From contig NZ_CP037423.1 of NCBI RefSeq assembly GCF_007754155.1, positions 2,294,001 to 2,358,000 on the forward strand: a DNA stretch of 64,000 nt, written 5' to 3'. Shown piece after piece: positions 10,101 to 18,500 of the stretch (the first letter of the stretch is position 1; each line of letters starts with the position of its first letter). The notes below the pieces were generated by a model. That model was not told the DNA's origin and ran no database searches. It worked only from the letters and a program-made list of their open reading frames with translations. The position numbers and the translations under genes are program-made. The stretch comes from Stieleria neptunia. GTDB taxonomy: Bacteria; Planctomycetota; Planctomycetia; Pirellulales; Pirellulaceae.

Positions 10101-11294
10101 CGGGCACTTCTCGTTGCGTGCGGAACTCCGAAGCCCACCGTGACCGATGTGATCTCGCTGATGACATTCGAAACGACAGGAGATGAAACGACAGGCTTCC
10201 GCGTTAGGGCGTTGCTGAAACTCAACCCAATGCACTACGCCGATTTCTTCATGGTTTCAACCCCCGACGGATTGCGACTGCTTTACCCAGGTGATGACGG
10301 CAAAAACCTGGGAAAGGCGGCGTTGGGGTGGTTGAAAGAAAACAATGAAAAAGCGGCCCGACAGTGGCTGGATTGGGCGTTCGATCGGCAGCGCGGCGAC
10401 ATCAGAGTATTCAACCAGTTCGCCGGCAGTCCGTTTGCCAGAATCTGGATCGCCTGCGACAAGAATGACCCGAAGAACATTGAAGTTGCGGCCGCCGCAT
10501 TGGCAAGCGGCAGCGATCTGGCTCAAGAATGCCTCAAGACGCTGGATCGAACGCGTGATGGCTTTGGCGAGATTCAGCAACTCCAAATTGATCGGGCTCG
10601 TCTCCGCGCACTGCGTCAGTTGGGGCGGGACGAAGAACAGGCCGATCTCGCCTCCCGGATGGTTGATGCACACCCCAATGCCCCCGACCCGTTTCATGAC
10701 TTGGCATCGTCGCTTCTCCGCCTCGGGAAAGCGAAAGAACTTGTTGAACGGGCGGATGCACGGCTGAAACGCATACCAAATGACGAACCAGCCCTGCTTG
10801 CGTTGGCATCCGCGGCTACTACGCAAGGCAAGTATGATGTCGCAGAGCAGTATTTGAGCGAGTTGGTGAACCTGCGTTCGCTATCACCGACCGGAAAACT
10901 GATCGCGGGAAGATTGTTGCTTTACCAACCAGGCCGTAAGTTCGATCAGGCTGAGGGCTTGCTTCGAAGCCTCGTCGCCGAATTTGGGTATCACGTTCCG
11001 TTTGCCGTGAAAACCTTCGCAGTTGCACTGGCCAGCAACGGAAAATACCAAGACGCGATTGCAATCCTGCGTAATTTGTCCGTTGCAACCGGTATTGAGT
11101 TGAATCGTTTAGACCGACTGACCCAGGGTATTATCGCTGAACGAAGCGGCGTGGCTGAAATCGCCAAACGCTACTATTCCCGCTGCGAACGAGACGATTT
11201 GGATGGGCCGACCTCGACCTACGATTTGGCACAGCTTAGATTGAAGCGACTAGAGGAATCGGTGAATACAACTCATGCCAGTGAAACTCCCTGA
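7128..11294 (+). CDS. Exported DUF3857 / transglutaminase-like / TPR protein
   Basis: 1388 aa. It begins with a signal peptide (MFLSKTGLFGVCWFVLVAPA, cut probably after AISHG). Residues about 50-250 match DUF3857. A transglutaminase-like domain follows, with the catalytic-type Cys in GYGDCKD (about residue 339), His in FNHAIVY and Asp in WIDLTSP. The C-terminal half (about residues 690-1380) consists of alpha-helical TPR-type repeats (for example AYRTLGTIYSHD and AIKAFEKAIELEPDD). Proteins of this build are periplasmic or surface-attached and of unknown substrate; the triad being intact suggests a working cysteine enzyme. It appears to be monocistronic. A GC hairpin without T-run lies at 11320-11346. 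Confidence 0.8.
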   Translation: MFLSKTGLFGVCWFVLVAPAISHGQSIWSEKPFSVLAKDAIADANETKVGDAAVEMLWDSGNYEFDAQGRKTAVVRQVYQIRERSAMEGWGVVHATWEPWHEKRPVIRARVITKDGHVYSLDPQTIEEFRMPSNDSRIFTDRYLVRAPLAGISPGAIVETQIVSEEKRPVATSGGLVRFSFATGVPIRHSVASISIPEDLTLNYKVLGLDIEPTETRKNGRRELVFPTGPQPAISSIEAYLPADQSPIPTLFAGTAVSWSDCANEYSELVDQQISAAANGAAAWSLDLTEIRKMSREKAIRALSQQVLNAVRYTGLEFGSSSFVPQPPSTILQRGYGDCKDMSTLLVSGLREIGIESYVALLSSGTGLDSIPEVPALRVFNHAIVYIPGEPDYWIDLTSPETPIGKIPASDQGRLAMIASGETTGLVRIPLAPSSENHSIFERRVKLSDDGTNRITEQNRYRGVYASSMRSVVQQMDESQLDRVYRNAGVRRYATDDLVDLEVESGAKDGEFTVRATYGNAQNVAISASEAVVVLDPTEALNNLPVSFYATESKQVESQSQESATAASKIESRKSPLHLPMLFRTTVRYEIFPPKGFVAKEVPEDKRIEFGSASFALNYRSSKRGSVTAEFKLDTGGGRFTASQVRDASRAIAGLADTNDLTAWTVPIRFENPAATDLVGGNVVEAIRGYHQLVTQDPNTVRLRCDLATALLTAGLGDAALEQAQIAVELDSQSADAYRTLGTIYSHDRLGNLFYGEFSKEAAIKAFEKAIELEPDDEATMLGLASLSARDADGAIYATQESAQAAADSFTKLYRKTPQSASLDLTLTAHHFAGNSDELRSLLKEAAPSTVRDLYELVMHTIDGEYSLFKTQLQAKHPSRTQQQTVLSRLTNTLVLLREYEAARQLRSDAMSHPVPAANGEALAFGLDELGRIEQADLQGNDPESICKRSLVDGLAYGQFSTRSTDAYANSKDDFKWQRLASQLELFLVQRRALLVACGTPKPTVTDVISLMTFETTGDETTGFRVRALLKLNPMHYADFFMVSTPDGLRLLYPGDDGKNLGKAALGWLKENNEKAARQWLDWAFDRQRGDIRVFNQFAGSPFARIWIACDKNDPKNIEVAAAALASGSDLAQECLKTLDRTRDGFGEIQQLQIDRARLRALRQLGRDEEQADLASRMVDAHPNAPDPFHDLASSLLRLGKAKELVERADARLKRIPNDEPALLALASAATTQGKYDVAEQYLSELVNLRSLSPTGKLIAGRLLLYQPGRKFDQAEGLLRSLVAEFGYHVPFAVKTFAVALASNGKYQDAIAILRNLSVATGIELNRLDRLTQGIIAERSGVAEIAKRYYSRCERDDLDGPTSTYDLAQLRLKRLEESVNTTHASETP

Positions 11295-11319
11295 CTTTGC
11301 GAAACAGGGCTTCAATTTA

Positions 11320-11346
11320 GTGCCACCGGCAAATGATGCCGGGCAC
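11320..11346. repeat. GC-rich hairpin after the DUF3857/TPR gene
   Basis: GTGCC and CCGGC on the left pair with GCCGG and GGCAC on the right around an AAATGAT loop, with one unpaired A. It begins 25 bp after the stop codon. No T-run follows, so it is only a possible terminator. Confidence 0.45.
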
Positions 11347-11463
11347 CGTTGGACAAGCTGATCGCTAGCCAATCTGCGAGCGGCTCCGGAGATGTGCCGA
11401 TGGCACCATTGAGCGATAATCACACCATTCATCGCATTCGCTCCTGACTCATAAGAGTTCGAG

Positions 11464-12276
11464 ATGACTTCAAACGACCGTCCCCCGTCTGCAGTGAACC
11501 CCTACGCGACACCTGCGTCAGTCGCGAGCGAGTTGAGTCAGCTCCCAGCGACGCACCACACCAACCTGATCGCGAAATTTGGCGAAGCGAGCCGGCTTCT
11601 CTTCAACAATCTTGTTTTGTTTAGCGCGATCATTCTGACGGTTTGGTTGCCCGGAAATCTGCTGATCAACTACCTTGCCTACTACGTCTACAGCGAGGAC
11701 GAGGTTGTCGATTTGATGCGCAGCACCATGTGGATCGAAGGGATCTTTGGCCCGATCTATATCGGTGCGATGGTCCATGTGCTGTGGAAACTGAAAACCG
11801 GAGAGTACGTAAGTTATTCGGAGGCGATCGGGGTGGGGTTTCGCAACTGGGGGCGACTGTTCGCTGCTCGGTTGGTCGCCGGCCTCATTGTCACACTGGG
11901 TTTCATTGTTTTCGTCATCCCCGGAATCGTCCTCCAAGTGCGTTACGCCCTGTTGGACTCAGCGGTGGTGCTTGAGGGTGCCGGCGCTCATCGTGCCGCG
12001 GTCAGAAGCACGGAATTGACCGTCGGCAGGCGCTGGCAGATTTTCTTTGCCGCGATTCTGTTCTTTGTCCCCTACTTGTTCCTGTCGTTCGCGATCTATT
12101 TTCCAGTCGATCTCTATCCGCAGTTGGACACCATGGCCACGTCGGTTGTCATGGACTGTATCCTGGACATTGTTTACGCAATCATCCAGATCGTGATGTT
12201 TCTGTTCTACTGGGAGGCAGTGGCAAACGAGACCTCGTCTACCGGACCCGCGCCGGGTGGGACGTCAATGGTCTAA
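11464..12276 (+). CDS. Five-helix integral membrane protein (YciC / GPDPase membrane-domain-like)
   Basis: 270 aa. A soluble N-terminus of about 45 residues is followed by hydrophobic segments near residues 45-75, 95-115, 140-165, 190-215 and 230-255. The phrase FVIPGIVLQVRYALLD, followed by a charged stretch ending RSTELTVGRRWQIF, is typical of YciC-like proteins and of the membrane domain fused to some glycerophosphodiesterases. These families have no firmly known function. It lies between the DUF3857/TPR gene and the exported methyltransferase, with gaps too large to call an operon. Confidence 0.7.
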   Translation: MTSNDRPPSAVNPYATPASVASELSQLPATHHTNLIAKFGEASRLLFNNLVLFSAIILTVWLPGNLLINYLAYYVYSEDEVVDLMRSTMWIEGIFGPIYIGAMVHVLWKLKTGEYVSYSEAIGVGFRNWGRLFAARLVAGLIVTLGFIVFVIPGIVLQVRYALLDSAVVLEGAGAHRAAVRSTELTVGRRWQIFFAAILFFVPYLFLSFAIYFPVDLYPQLDTMATSVVMDCILDIVYAIIQIVMFLFYWEAVANETSSTGPAPGGTSMV

Positions 12277-12370
12277 GTGACGGAGTTGACGCTCTTTTGC
12301 GGTAAGATAGGGATGCCTGAAAGCAATGCCGACGATCAATTCGCCCCCGAGTGAAACTTGGAATCCGAAC

Positions 12371-12982
12371 ATGATGGCGCACTTCTTACTTTTTGTGCTC
12401 GTCGCAGCCGCCATCCTTGCGGAACCATGCTTCGTCGAAGCCGCCGAGCCGGCGCAGAGTTCTGAAGACACGGCGATCCACGTGCCGACGCCGCCTGATA
12501 TTGTGGACAAGATGCTTGAATTGGCGCGGGTCTCCTCCGATGACCTGCTGTATGACTTGGGTTGCGGCGACGGCCGCATTGTCATCGCCGCCGCATCAAC
12601 GTACCGATGCCGAGCCGTGGGTTACGACATCGACGCCAGGAAAGTGAAACAGTCCAAAGACAACGTCAAACGACACAAGCTCGAGACGCTGGTGCAGATC
12701 AAACAGCAGGATATCTTCAAGCTGGATCTGCGGGAGGCGTCCGTGATCACGCTCTACTTGCTGCCGGAGATGAACGACAGGCTCGTTCCTCAACTGAAAA
12801 CCTTAAAAGACGGCTCACGAATCGTGTGTCATCAGTTCCCGTTCGAGGGCATTCGGTACGACCGGATGATCACCGTCAAGTCGACTCAAGACGGTGCGAA
12901 ACACGACATCTACCTCTACACGCTGCCTTTCGACACGGTTCGACCTCCCCAGGCTTCGCTCGACCGTCCTGCGGGACGTTAA
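12371..12982 (+). CDS. SAM-dependent class I methyltransferase with signal peptide
   Basis: 203 aa. Motif I DLGCGDGR (residues 62-69), the acidic residue ending strand 2 (GYDIDARK) and a motif IV-like QQDIFKLDLR identify a Rossmann-fold methyltransferase, close to small planctomycete methyltransferases of unknown substrate. The N-terminus (MMAHFLLFVLVAAAILAEPC) is a clear hydrophobic signal, cut probably near VEA-AEP, which is strange because SAM is cytoplasmic. An upstream in-frame ATG at 12326 would add 15 residues before the hydrophobic stretch. The last codons (DRPAGR and the stop) lie inside the MITE-like element at 12961-13150, so the original C-terminus has probably been replaced. Confidence 0.75.
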   Translation: MMAHFLLFVLVAAAILAEPCFVEAAEPAQSSEDTAIHVPTPPDIVDKMLELARVSSDDLLYDLGCGDGRIVIAAASTYRCRAVGYDIDARKVKQSKDNVKRHKLETLVQIKQQDIFKLDLREASVITLYLLPEMNDRLVPQLKTLKDGSRIVCHQFPFEGIRYDRMITVKSTQDGAKHDIYLYTLPFDTVRPPQASLDRPAGR

Positions 12983-13150
12983 TTGTCGAAGTGACGGATT
13001 TGATCGTAGCGGAAGGCGCCAAAACTTTTGCAGCGCGGGCCCTCTCTGGCGTTTGCTTGCTGCGCAAACGCCGTCTCTCCCTGAGGGAGAGAATCTAGAT
13101 CGGTTGCCAAAAGCTGCCGTTCTACAATCGATCCTTCCCCAGGAGGGTGG
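12961..13150 (-). repeat. MITE-like dispersed element, copy 1 (inverted)
   Basis: About 190 bp matching, in reverse orientation, the elements near 22.75-22.94 kb and 50.84-51.03 kb. Shared blocks are GATCGTAGCGGAA, the palindrome GCGTTTGC..GCAAACGC, CTCTCCCT..AGGGAGAG and TCGGTTGCCAAAA. The outer end reads CCAGGAGGGTGG (13139-13150), matching the terminal inverted repeat of copy 3. It overlaps the 3' end of the methyltransferase gene by 22 bp. Confidence 0.75.
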
Positions 13151-13201
13151 CGCCGAACGCTGCGCGACCGCTGGCGCTGAGCGGAAGGTAAGGCAGCTCG
13201 C

Positions 13202-14233
13202 TCAATCTCTCGGCGGTTGGCTGACGAGCGCACGCTGGACTTCGATGACCCGAGCGGTCTGGATCGCGTTCATGGTCAGGTAGCGGTCGCGCCCCTGCGG
13301 GTCGGGCGTGAATCGGGTGAAGCCGTCATCGTCGACCGCGACCGTGCCGCGCCGGGAGAGGCCGAAATACTGGTCGTCGGGTCGCACGGCGTACAACACG
13401 CTGGTCAAATCCCACGTCGGCCGATCGTGGTTGGGACCACTGTGCAAGAGGTAGGCTTCGGGCACGATGTGATGGACGCGATAACGAAAGTCTCGGGCGA
13501 TACTCTCGCGGGGATAGGGAGCGGCGATGCCGATCAGAAAGTCGCTCCAGACGACCGGCACGTCCGCGGGCCACTGCTGAGCGAATCGTTGCATCGACCC
13601 GATCCCGTTGCGGACGTTGGCTTCCAAGAAATGGGTGTCGCCGCGGACCGGTCGAAAGGCGCCGGCCATCACCGAAACCAAACGCACTTTGCGGCGCACC
13701 AGTTCGATGCCGGAGAGTGGGCTGATCGAATCCGCCGGCGACTCGATCAAATCAGCGAGGTTTGCTGCCAGTCCGACTTGCACCAAGGCGACACTTTGAT
13801 CGGCCGCCTGGGACAACGTTTGACGCAGCACCGACAATGCATCCGGTGCATCGTCGGCGGAAACCAGGTCGTGGGGATAGCGAAACGTGTCATCGTCTTT
13901 TGCTTCGACCAAGTTCAGGTACTTGCTGTCACGGTGTTGGGCATCACGTGTCACCCCGATGGGGATATCCGGCCGTCCATAGAACGTGTTGACCGCGTCG
14001 ACAAACGGTGCGGCCAACGGATTGATCTTCGAAACCGTCACCGCGGCGATCGTGCACTCGTCACGATCGGCCAACGTGTGCAGCATGGCCAGCGCCAGCA
14101 CGTCGTCCACATCACCCGTGATGTCGGTGTCAAAAATCACAGAAACCGGTTGGTCACCCCGCGACACATTGGAGATGAGTGTGAGAAAAAACAGCACGCC
14201 CCAGGCGGGCAGGGATGACCAGGTGGTTTTCAT
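13202..14233 (-). CDS. Exported nucleoside hydrolase (inosine-uridine preferring family)
   Basis: 343 aa. The calcium-binding N-terminal signature DTDITGDVDD (residues 35-44) is the hallmark of IU-nucleoside hydrolases, which cleave ribonucleosides into base and ribose. A hydrophobic signal (WGVLFFLTLISNVSRG) precedes it, so the enzyme is probably periplasmic, where it could salvage nucleosides or related glycosides. Further Asp and His positions near VYGRPDIPIG-type and FWADVPVVWSD-type segments fit the family. The ATG at 14233 is chosen because it directly precedes the signal peptide; the frame runs on upstream through repeat DNA. It is transcribed opposite to both neighbours. Confidence 0.82.
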   Translation of the reverse strand: MKTTWSSLPAWGVLFFLTLISNVSRGDQPVSVIFDTDITGDVDDVLALAMLHTLADRDECTIAAVTVSKINPLAAPFVDAVNTFYGRPDIPIGVTRDAQHRDSKYLNLVEAKDDDTFRYPHDLVSADDAPDALSVLRQTLSQAADQSVALVQVGLAANLADLIESPADSISPLSGIELVRRKVRLVSVMAGAFRPVRGDTHFLEANVRNGIGSMQRFAQQWPADVPVVWSDFLIGIAAPYPRESIARDFRYRVHHIVPEAYLLHSGPNHDRPTWDLTSVLYAVRPDDQYFGLSRRGTVAVDDDGFTRFTPDPQGRDRYLTMNAIQTARVIEVQRALVSQPPRD

Positions 14234-14593
14234 GAATTCTTGTCGTGAAGGGTTGCAGGTGGGAATGGCGAAGGGGGACGACCAATCTACTCGGAAACGA
14301 TTCGGGGTCCACCGCCTGTTCGGCAGGCGGCCGTTCGGCAAGCGGCGGGTTGCACCGTGAAAGACCGGAGGGCTCGCGCCCTGCCGCTAACAATGAACAG
14401 CCGTGCCGCGCGGCGTCGACGTCGGTGGCATTGGCCGGCGGGCAGGTTGGCTGCCAGCCAGCGGGCACGATTTTCGGCGTCTGTGAGTTTTCTGATGCAA
14501 CTCAATTCGACGCCGGGCCTGCCATGGTGTAAATTTGCTACTGAGAACATTCAGGCGGATCCTTCTTTTCTTCTCTTTCTTGGAACGCTGCCG
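14234..14593. other. 360-bp divergent intergenic region with a repeat arm
   Basis: Between the divergently transcribed nucleoside hydrolase and FHA genes. It contains a GC-rich stretch with the near-duplicate GTTCGGCAGGCGG and GTTCGGCAAGCGG (about 14317-14346), a 27-bp repeat arm at 14364-14390 and a unique region that should hold the FHA promoter. No protein-like frame was accepted. Confidence 0.6.
14364..14390. repeat. Single arm of the 27-bp palindromic repeat family
   Basis: All 27 bases equal the right arm of the large palindrome at 37405-37477 (key parts ACCGGAGGGCTCGCG and CCTGCCGCTAA). The matching left arm is absent here. A third copy with two changes lies at 45695-45721. Confidence 0.8.
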
Positions 14594-15001
14594 ATGAATT
14601 ACAAGTTTGTTTGGGTCGATACCGCCAGCGGCATCGACCGACAACAATGGGTCCTTTCCCCTCCGGTGACGATCGGTCGCTGTCCGACGGCCGAAATCAC
14701 GCTCAGTGACGGTTCGATCAGCCGCAAACACTGCCAGTTTCTGATCGACCCTTACGGATCGCTCGTGGTCCGTGATTTGGGATCCAAGAATGGCGTTTAC
14801 GTCGATGATCGACGCGTCGACAAGGCGGTCCTGTTGCCGGGCAGCGAGGTGAAGATCGGTGTGATCACGTTGCGCGTGGAAATGACCGACGAAGCGATCG
14901 ACCAAATTGACGAGCCTGAATCCGCCTACGATCTGGAAGTCTTTGATCTAGGAGAAACGCAACCGGTGAAAATCATTCCGCCGACCGAAGATGTCGGCTG
15001 A
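14594..15001 (+). CDS. Small FHA-domain protein
   Basis: 135 aa. A forkhead-associated domain fills most of the protein: VTIGRCPTAEI (first conserved Arg), the SISRKHC motif with phospho-peptide binding Ser, and LGSKNGVYVD (the conserved NG turn). FHA domains bind phosphothreonine, so this could be a reader for Ser/Thr kinases such as the one encoded 2.5 kb away. The acidic tail (about residues 100-135) has no recognised motif. The ATG is chosen because it begins the first FHA strand (MNYKFVWVD). Confidence 0.85.
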   Translation: MNYKFVWVDTASGIDRQQWVLSPPVTIGRCPTAEITLSDGSISRKHCQFLIDPYGSLVVRDLGSKNGVYVDDRRVDKAVLLPGSEVKIGVITLRVEMTDEAIDQIDEPESAYDLEVFDLGETQPVKIIPPTEDVG

Positions 15002-15018
15002 CGGCGCTGGGCATCGCG

Positions 15019-15408
15019 TCACCGGGCCGGTTTCACTTTGAATCCGAGTCCCGCCAATGTGCCGCGAACGGTGTCGGCGTGGTCGCCCTGGATTTCGATC
15101 AGGTCCTCTTTGGGTTTGACCGTCCCACCGCTGCCGCAGGCGGCTTGTAATCGGGTCAACACGTCTGGAAGGTCGTTCGCCCTGGCTGTCAAGCCTTCGA
15201 CGACCGTTGCCTTGCGTCCGCCCTTGCGTTTTTGAACACTGATCCGGGCGGTTTGTTTTTCCGGAGGCAATCGATCGGCTTCGCGTTTGCGTTTCGCTTC
15301 CGCTTGTGCCTTTTCTTCCGGCGTGCAAACGCATTCGGATTCTGGTTTGCCGCAATCCTCACACTGGGGAGGAATATCGAACGGTGTGCCTGCAAAGAGC
15401 CTGGTCAT
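15019..15408 (-). CDS. SUI1 / eIF1-family translation factor (YciH-like)
   Basis: 129 aa. The C-terminal 80 residues match the SUI1 domain: RKGGRKATVVEGL, CGSGGTVK and EIQGDH are family signatures. Bacterial homologues (YciH) are thought to influence start-codon selection or stress translation. The N-terminus has a CxxC-x4-CxC group (CEDCGKPESECVC, about residues 16-28) that could bind a metal, and an Ala/Lys/Glu-rich helix links it to the SUI1 part. It converges with the FHA gene, 17 bp between stops. Confidence 0.88.
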   Translation of the reverse strand: MTRLFAGTPFDIPPQCEDCGKPESECVCTPEEKAQAEAKRKREADRLPPEKQTARISVQKRKGGRKATVVEGLTARANDLPDVLTRLQAACGSGGTVKPKEDLIEIQGDHADTVRGTLAGLGFKVKPAR

Positions 15409-15511
15409 CGCGATGGAAGCATGGATTGTCGGAGAGAGACGAAAGCCGCACTATACCATCGCGACGCGTCATTGAGTGCATGGCCGGTCCCGTCCAATCG
15501 AGCGGGACCCG

Positions 15512-18490
15512 CTACGGCCGGTCGATTGGCCGCACGATCCGAAACCCGTGTTCACGGGACTGGAAATGCGGGAAGTGATGGCCGCGAAACGCCGATCGGG
15601 AATTGGGGCGGCGTTGCCACCAGCTTCCGCCGCGAAACACGCGGCGTGTGCCGGTGGTCGGCCCGGTCGGGTCGATCCCCACGTCGGCACAACAATCGGT
15701 ATAGGTGTCTTCATCAAAGAAGTCAAAGCACCATTCGAAGACGTTGCCGTGCATGTCGTACAGGCCCAACGCATTGGGACGAAGCTGTGCCACCGGATGC
15801 GTCTGTTCCAGGGCGTTTGCGACGACCCACGAAGACTGTTGAAAGTCGTTTTCGCCGAATGACCATGGCGTTTCCGTTCCCGCGCGACAGGCATACTCCC
15901 ATTCCGCCTCGGTCGGCAATCGATAGCCGTCGCCGGCAAGGACTTTGATGTCGCTACCGCGGATGTCGTAGCAAGGTTTCAACCCTTCGCGCTCGCTGAG
16001 TCGATTGCAAAATTCGATCGCATCGAACCAGCTGACCGAGTCCACGGGAAAATCGCCGGTGTCCACTCCCTCGACGCGTTTGTGTTTTTCGCCGCCGGCG
16101 GAGAACGACGCCGGGTTCTCTCCCATCACCGCTTCGTACTGGGATTGTGTGACTTCCATCGCGGCCACGTACATCGGCCGCGACACACGAACGCGGTGCG
16201 CCGGCGTTTCGGTCAGGTAACGATCATGCATGTGTTTGCGTTTGTCTTGGATCGACAGTTGCTGGAGTTCGTCCGGGCTGGTGCCCATCGTGAATTCACC
16301 GGGAGGCACCAGGCAGAGTTTCATCCCGATCGAATTGTACGTCGACTCGTCGACATCCAGATCCTTCGCCCATTGATGCCGGATGTTGCGCACGTCCGGT
16401 TGGGGGACGGGGGCGAGCAAGGGCTTCGGTGGAAGCCGGTGTTGTGTCAGGTAGACGATTTCGTCGACGTCGAGTGCGCGATCCAATAAAACCAATTCAT
16501 CCATCAGGATCGAAATGCCCTTGCGTTCGACTTGGGCGCCGATCCGCAGGGGCGCATCGTCACGCCGATGCGAGTTGTCGAAACCGGTGGAGTCGACCAA
16601 CCGACCGTCCACGTAGAGTCGTAATTCGGTTGCGGTTCTCGCGACGGCAATGTGATGCCAGAACGCGTCAATGTCCGATCTCAATGCTTCAGGATTCGAG
16701 TCTTGGCGGGATTCGCTAAAGACGTCGACCATGATCTTACCCGACCGCTGCGATTTCTTTCCGGTCAAGTTGATTGAGAAACCGCTGGTCGGCGCTGCAT
16801 GACGAAGGATCGGCAACACATCGAATTCGAAGTGCTTCCGTTTGATCCAAAACGCCACGGTCATTTCGTCGTTGAACAAAGCACGCTGCGGATTGACAAC
16901 GATCGGTTCGGCGATCGCAACGACGTTTAACGAGGCGCGCTCGCCGGGCAGTGGCGCACCGTCGCGAAGCATCAGCCTTCCTTCCGAGACGTCAACGGCA
17001 GCGTGCCCGTTTCCGGATCGGTCGGCCAGCCGATTTTCGTCGGCCGTATCAATCGGCCAATAGGCGATCAAGTTGGACGAGAGATTCCACGCCGTCCAGT
17101 CCTTTGGCAAGGTGGCCCGCGATGCATCCGGTGACGGTGTTTGCGGCGGCGATTCGGTGCTTGCAATCGGAAGTGCGCTGGGGGCTGCCCGGTCGAAGGG
17201 ACTGGCGACGAAACCATACCAGGTGAGCATCGAGACGATCAGGAGACCGAGGACGATGGTCCGGCCGCGTAAGCCAAGCCTGTCGTGTCGGTCGACAGAC
17301 TTTGGCAATTGAGCTTGCGATCGGTGCAGGCTGACGGTGGCGGGGTGGATTCCGCTGGCGGGGCCGATCAAATGCGCATCGCTGATCAGCTCCGCATCGC
17401 GCTGATTCAGTTTGGGGCAGGCGACGAGTAGTTTGGCGAGCTGATGATCCTGGGCGAAGGGCAGCAGTCGATCGGCGATTTCGTCCAGGTCTGCCGGCCG
17501 CTGTTCCGGCAACCGGCGGACCATCTGGTCGATCAGGGCGACCAGTTGCGGCGGCAGATCGTCTCGCAGCGTCGAAATCGAGGGCGCGTCGCGTGTGGTC
17601 AACGCCACCGCACGCTCGACCGCCGTCGTGTTCGCGTCCGCGTGACTGGGCGTCTTGCCACACAGCATCTTCGTCAGTGTCGCACCGAGCGAATAGATGT
17701 CGGCGCGATAATCGACGTCGCGACTGTTGAGCCCCTGTTCGGGCGACATGAACTCCAGGGTGCCGATCACCTGGCCGGTCGCGGTCAACTCGTCACGGTC
17801 CGAGTGCGGGTCACAGATCGAGGCCAATCCCAGATCCAGAATCTTGACCACCGGCGCCCCCTGGTGATCCAGGGTCAGCATCAGGTTGGACGGTTTGATA
17901 TCCCGATGGATCAGCCCGGCGCCATGCGCCGCGGCCAAACCGATCGCGGTCTGTCGGGCCAATTCACAAGCGTCGGCGACCGCCAACGGTCGGCAATAAC
18001 GCAGCAGTTGGGAAAACGTCACCCCGTCGACAAGCTCCATCGCCAGAAACTGGATGCCGTCACGCATGCCGCCATCGGTCGCTGCGACGATGTTCGGATG
18101 GCTGATCTTGCCGAGTGCCTTCATCTCGCGGCGAAATCGTCGATTGATCGCCGATCGACCCCGTTTTGAAGCGGTCAGCACCTTGAGCGCGACGATGCGG
18201 TCCAGACGCTCGTGCCGCGCCTTGAATACCCGCCCCATGCCTCCCTGCCCAAGATTGGATAACAATTGATACGGACCGATTTTCAAGGGTGGAAACGGAT
18301 CCCCGGCAGCGTCACGGATGTCGGTCGCGTGTTCCGCATCGCCGCGCTTACTGGACAGCGAACGGACTTTGGAAACCGATTCGATGCAGCCCGATTCCAA
18401 CTCAAACGGATCACCCTCCCAGTCCCTCAACTCGCGAAGCAAGGAGAGCTCGCGATCGAATGCTTCTGCGGAATCATCGGGAGCGGTCAT
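15512..18490 (-). CDS. Ser/Thr protein kinase fused to LamG and FGE-sulfatase domains
   Basis: 992 aa. Residues about 73-345 form a Hanks-type kinase: G-loop GQGGMG (81-86), VALK lysine 103, HRDIKPSN (195-202) and DLG in place of DFG (219-221). One membrane helix (IVLGLLIVSMLTWYGFV, about residue 415-430) follows. Outside lie a concanavalin/LamG-type domain (about 500-665, WIKRKHFEF to LRIYVDGRLVDS-like) and a formylglycine-generating/sulfatase-modifying domain (about 695-990, MKLCLVPPGEFTMG to FRGGSWW). The layout suggests an extracellular sensor with a cytoplasmic kinase. Its gene starts 10 bp after the stop of an ECF sigma factor gene, the arrangement known for planctomycete kinase-linked ECF groups, so the kinase probably controls that sigma factor. 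FGE-type domains in such proteins often bind rather than modify; activity is not shown. Confidence 0.9.
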   Translation of the reverse strand: MTAPDDSAEAFDRELSLLRELRDWEGDPFELESGCIESVSKVRSLSSKRGDAEHATDIRDAAGDPFPPLKIGPYQLLSNLGQGGMGRVFKARHERLDRIVALKVLTASKRGRSAINRRFRREMKALGKISHPNIVAATDGGMRDGIQFLAMELVDGVTFSQLLRYCRPLAVADACELARQTAIGLAAAHGAGLIHRDIKPSNLMLTLDHQGAPVVKILDLGLASICDPHSDRDELTATGQVIGTLEFMSPEQGLNSRDVDYRADIYSLGATLTKMLCGKTPSHADANTTAVERAVALTTRDAPSISTLRDDLPPQLVALIDQMVRRLPEQRPADLDEIADRLLPFAQDHQLAKLLVACPKLNQRDAELISDAHLIGPASGIHPATVSLHRSQAQLPKSVDRHDRLGLRGRTIVLGLLIVSMLTWYGFVASPFDRAAPSALPIASTESPPQTPSPDASRATLPKDWTAWNLSSNLIAYWPIDTADENRLADRSGNGHAAVDVSEGRLMLRDGAPLPGERASLNVVAIAEPIVVNPQRALFNDEMTVAFWIKRKHFEFDVLPILRHAAPTSGFSINLTGKKSQRSGKIMVDVFSESRQDSNPEALRSDIDAFWHHIAVARTATELRLYVDGRLVDSTGFDNSHRRDDAPLRIGAQVERKGISILMDELVLLDRALDVDEIVYLTQHRLPPKPLLAPVPQPDVRNIRHQWAKDLDVDESTYNSIGMKLCLVPPGEFTMGTSPDELQQLSIQDKRKHMHDRYLTETPAHRVRVSRPMYVAAMEVTQSQYEAVMGENPASFSAGGEKHKRVEGVDTGDFPVDSVSWFDAIEFCNRLSEREGLKPCYDIRGSDIKVLAGDGYRLPTEAEWEYACRAGTETPWSFGENDFQQSSWVVANALEQTHPVAQLRPNALGLYDMHGNVFEWCFDFFDEDTYTDCCADVGIDPTGPTTGTRRVFRGGSWWQRRPNSRSAFRGHHFPHFQSREHGFRIVRPIDRP

Positions 18491-18500
18491 CGGACGAAGT

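Noticed and set aside
13217..14218. 333-codon plus-strand frame opposite the nucleoside hydrolase
   Set aside because: Exact antisense of a gene with an intact signature and signal peptide; composition is His/Arg-rich shadow type.
14287..14550. Minus-strand frame upstream of the nucleoside hydrolase with a partly protein-like segment (RWLAANLPAG)
   Set aside because: Overlaps a repeat arm, is low in complexity after 45 residues and has no ribosome site; could be a gene remnant but cannot be supported.
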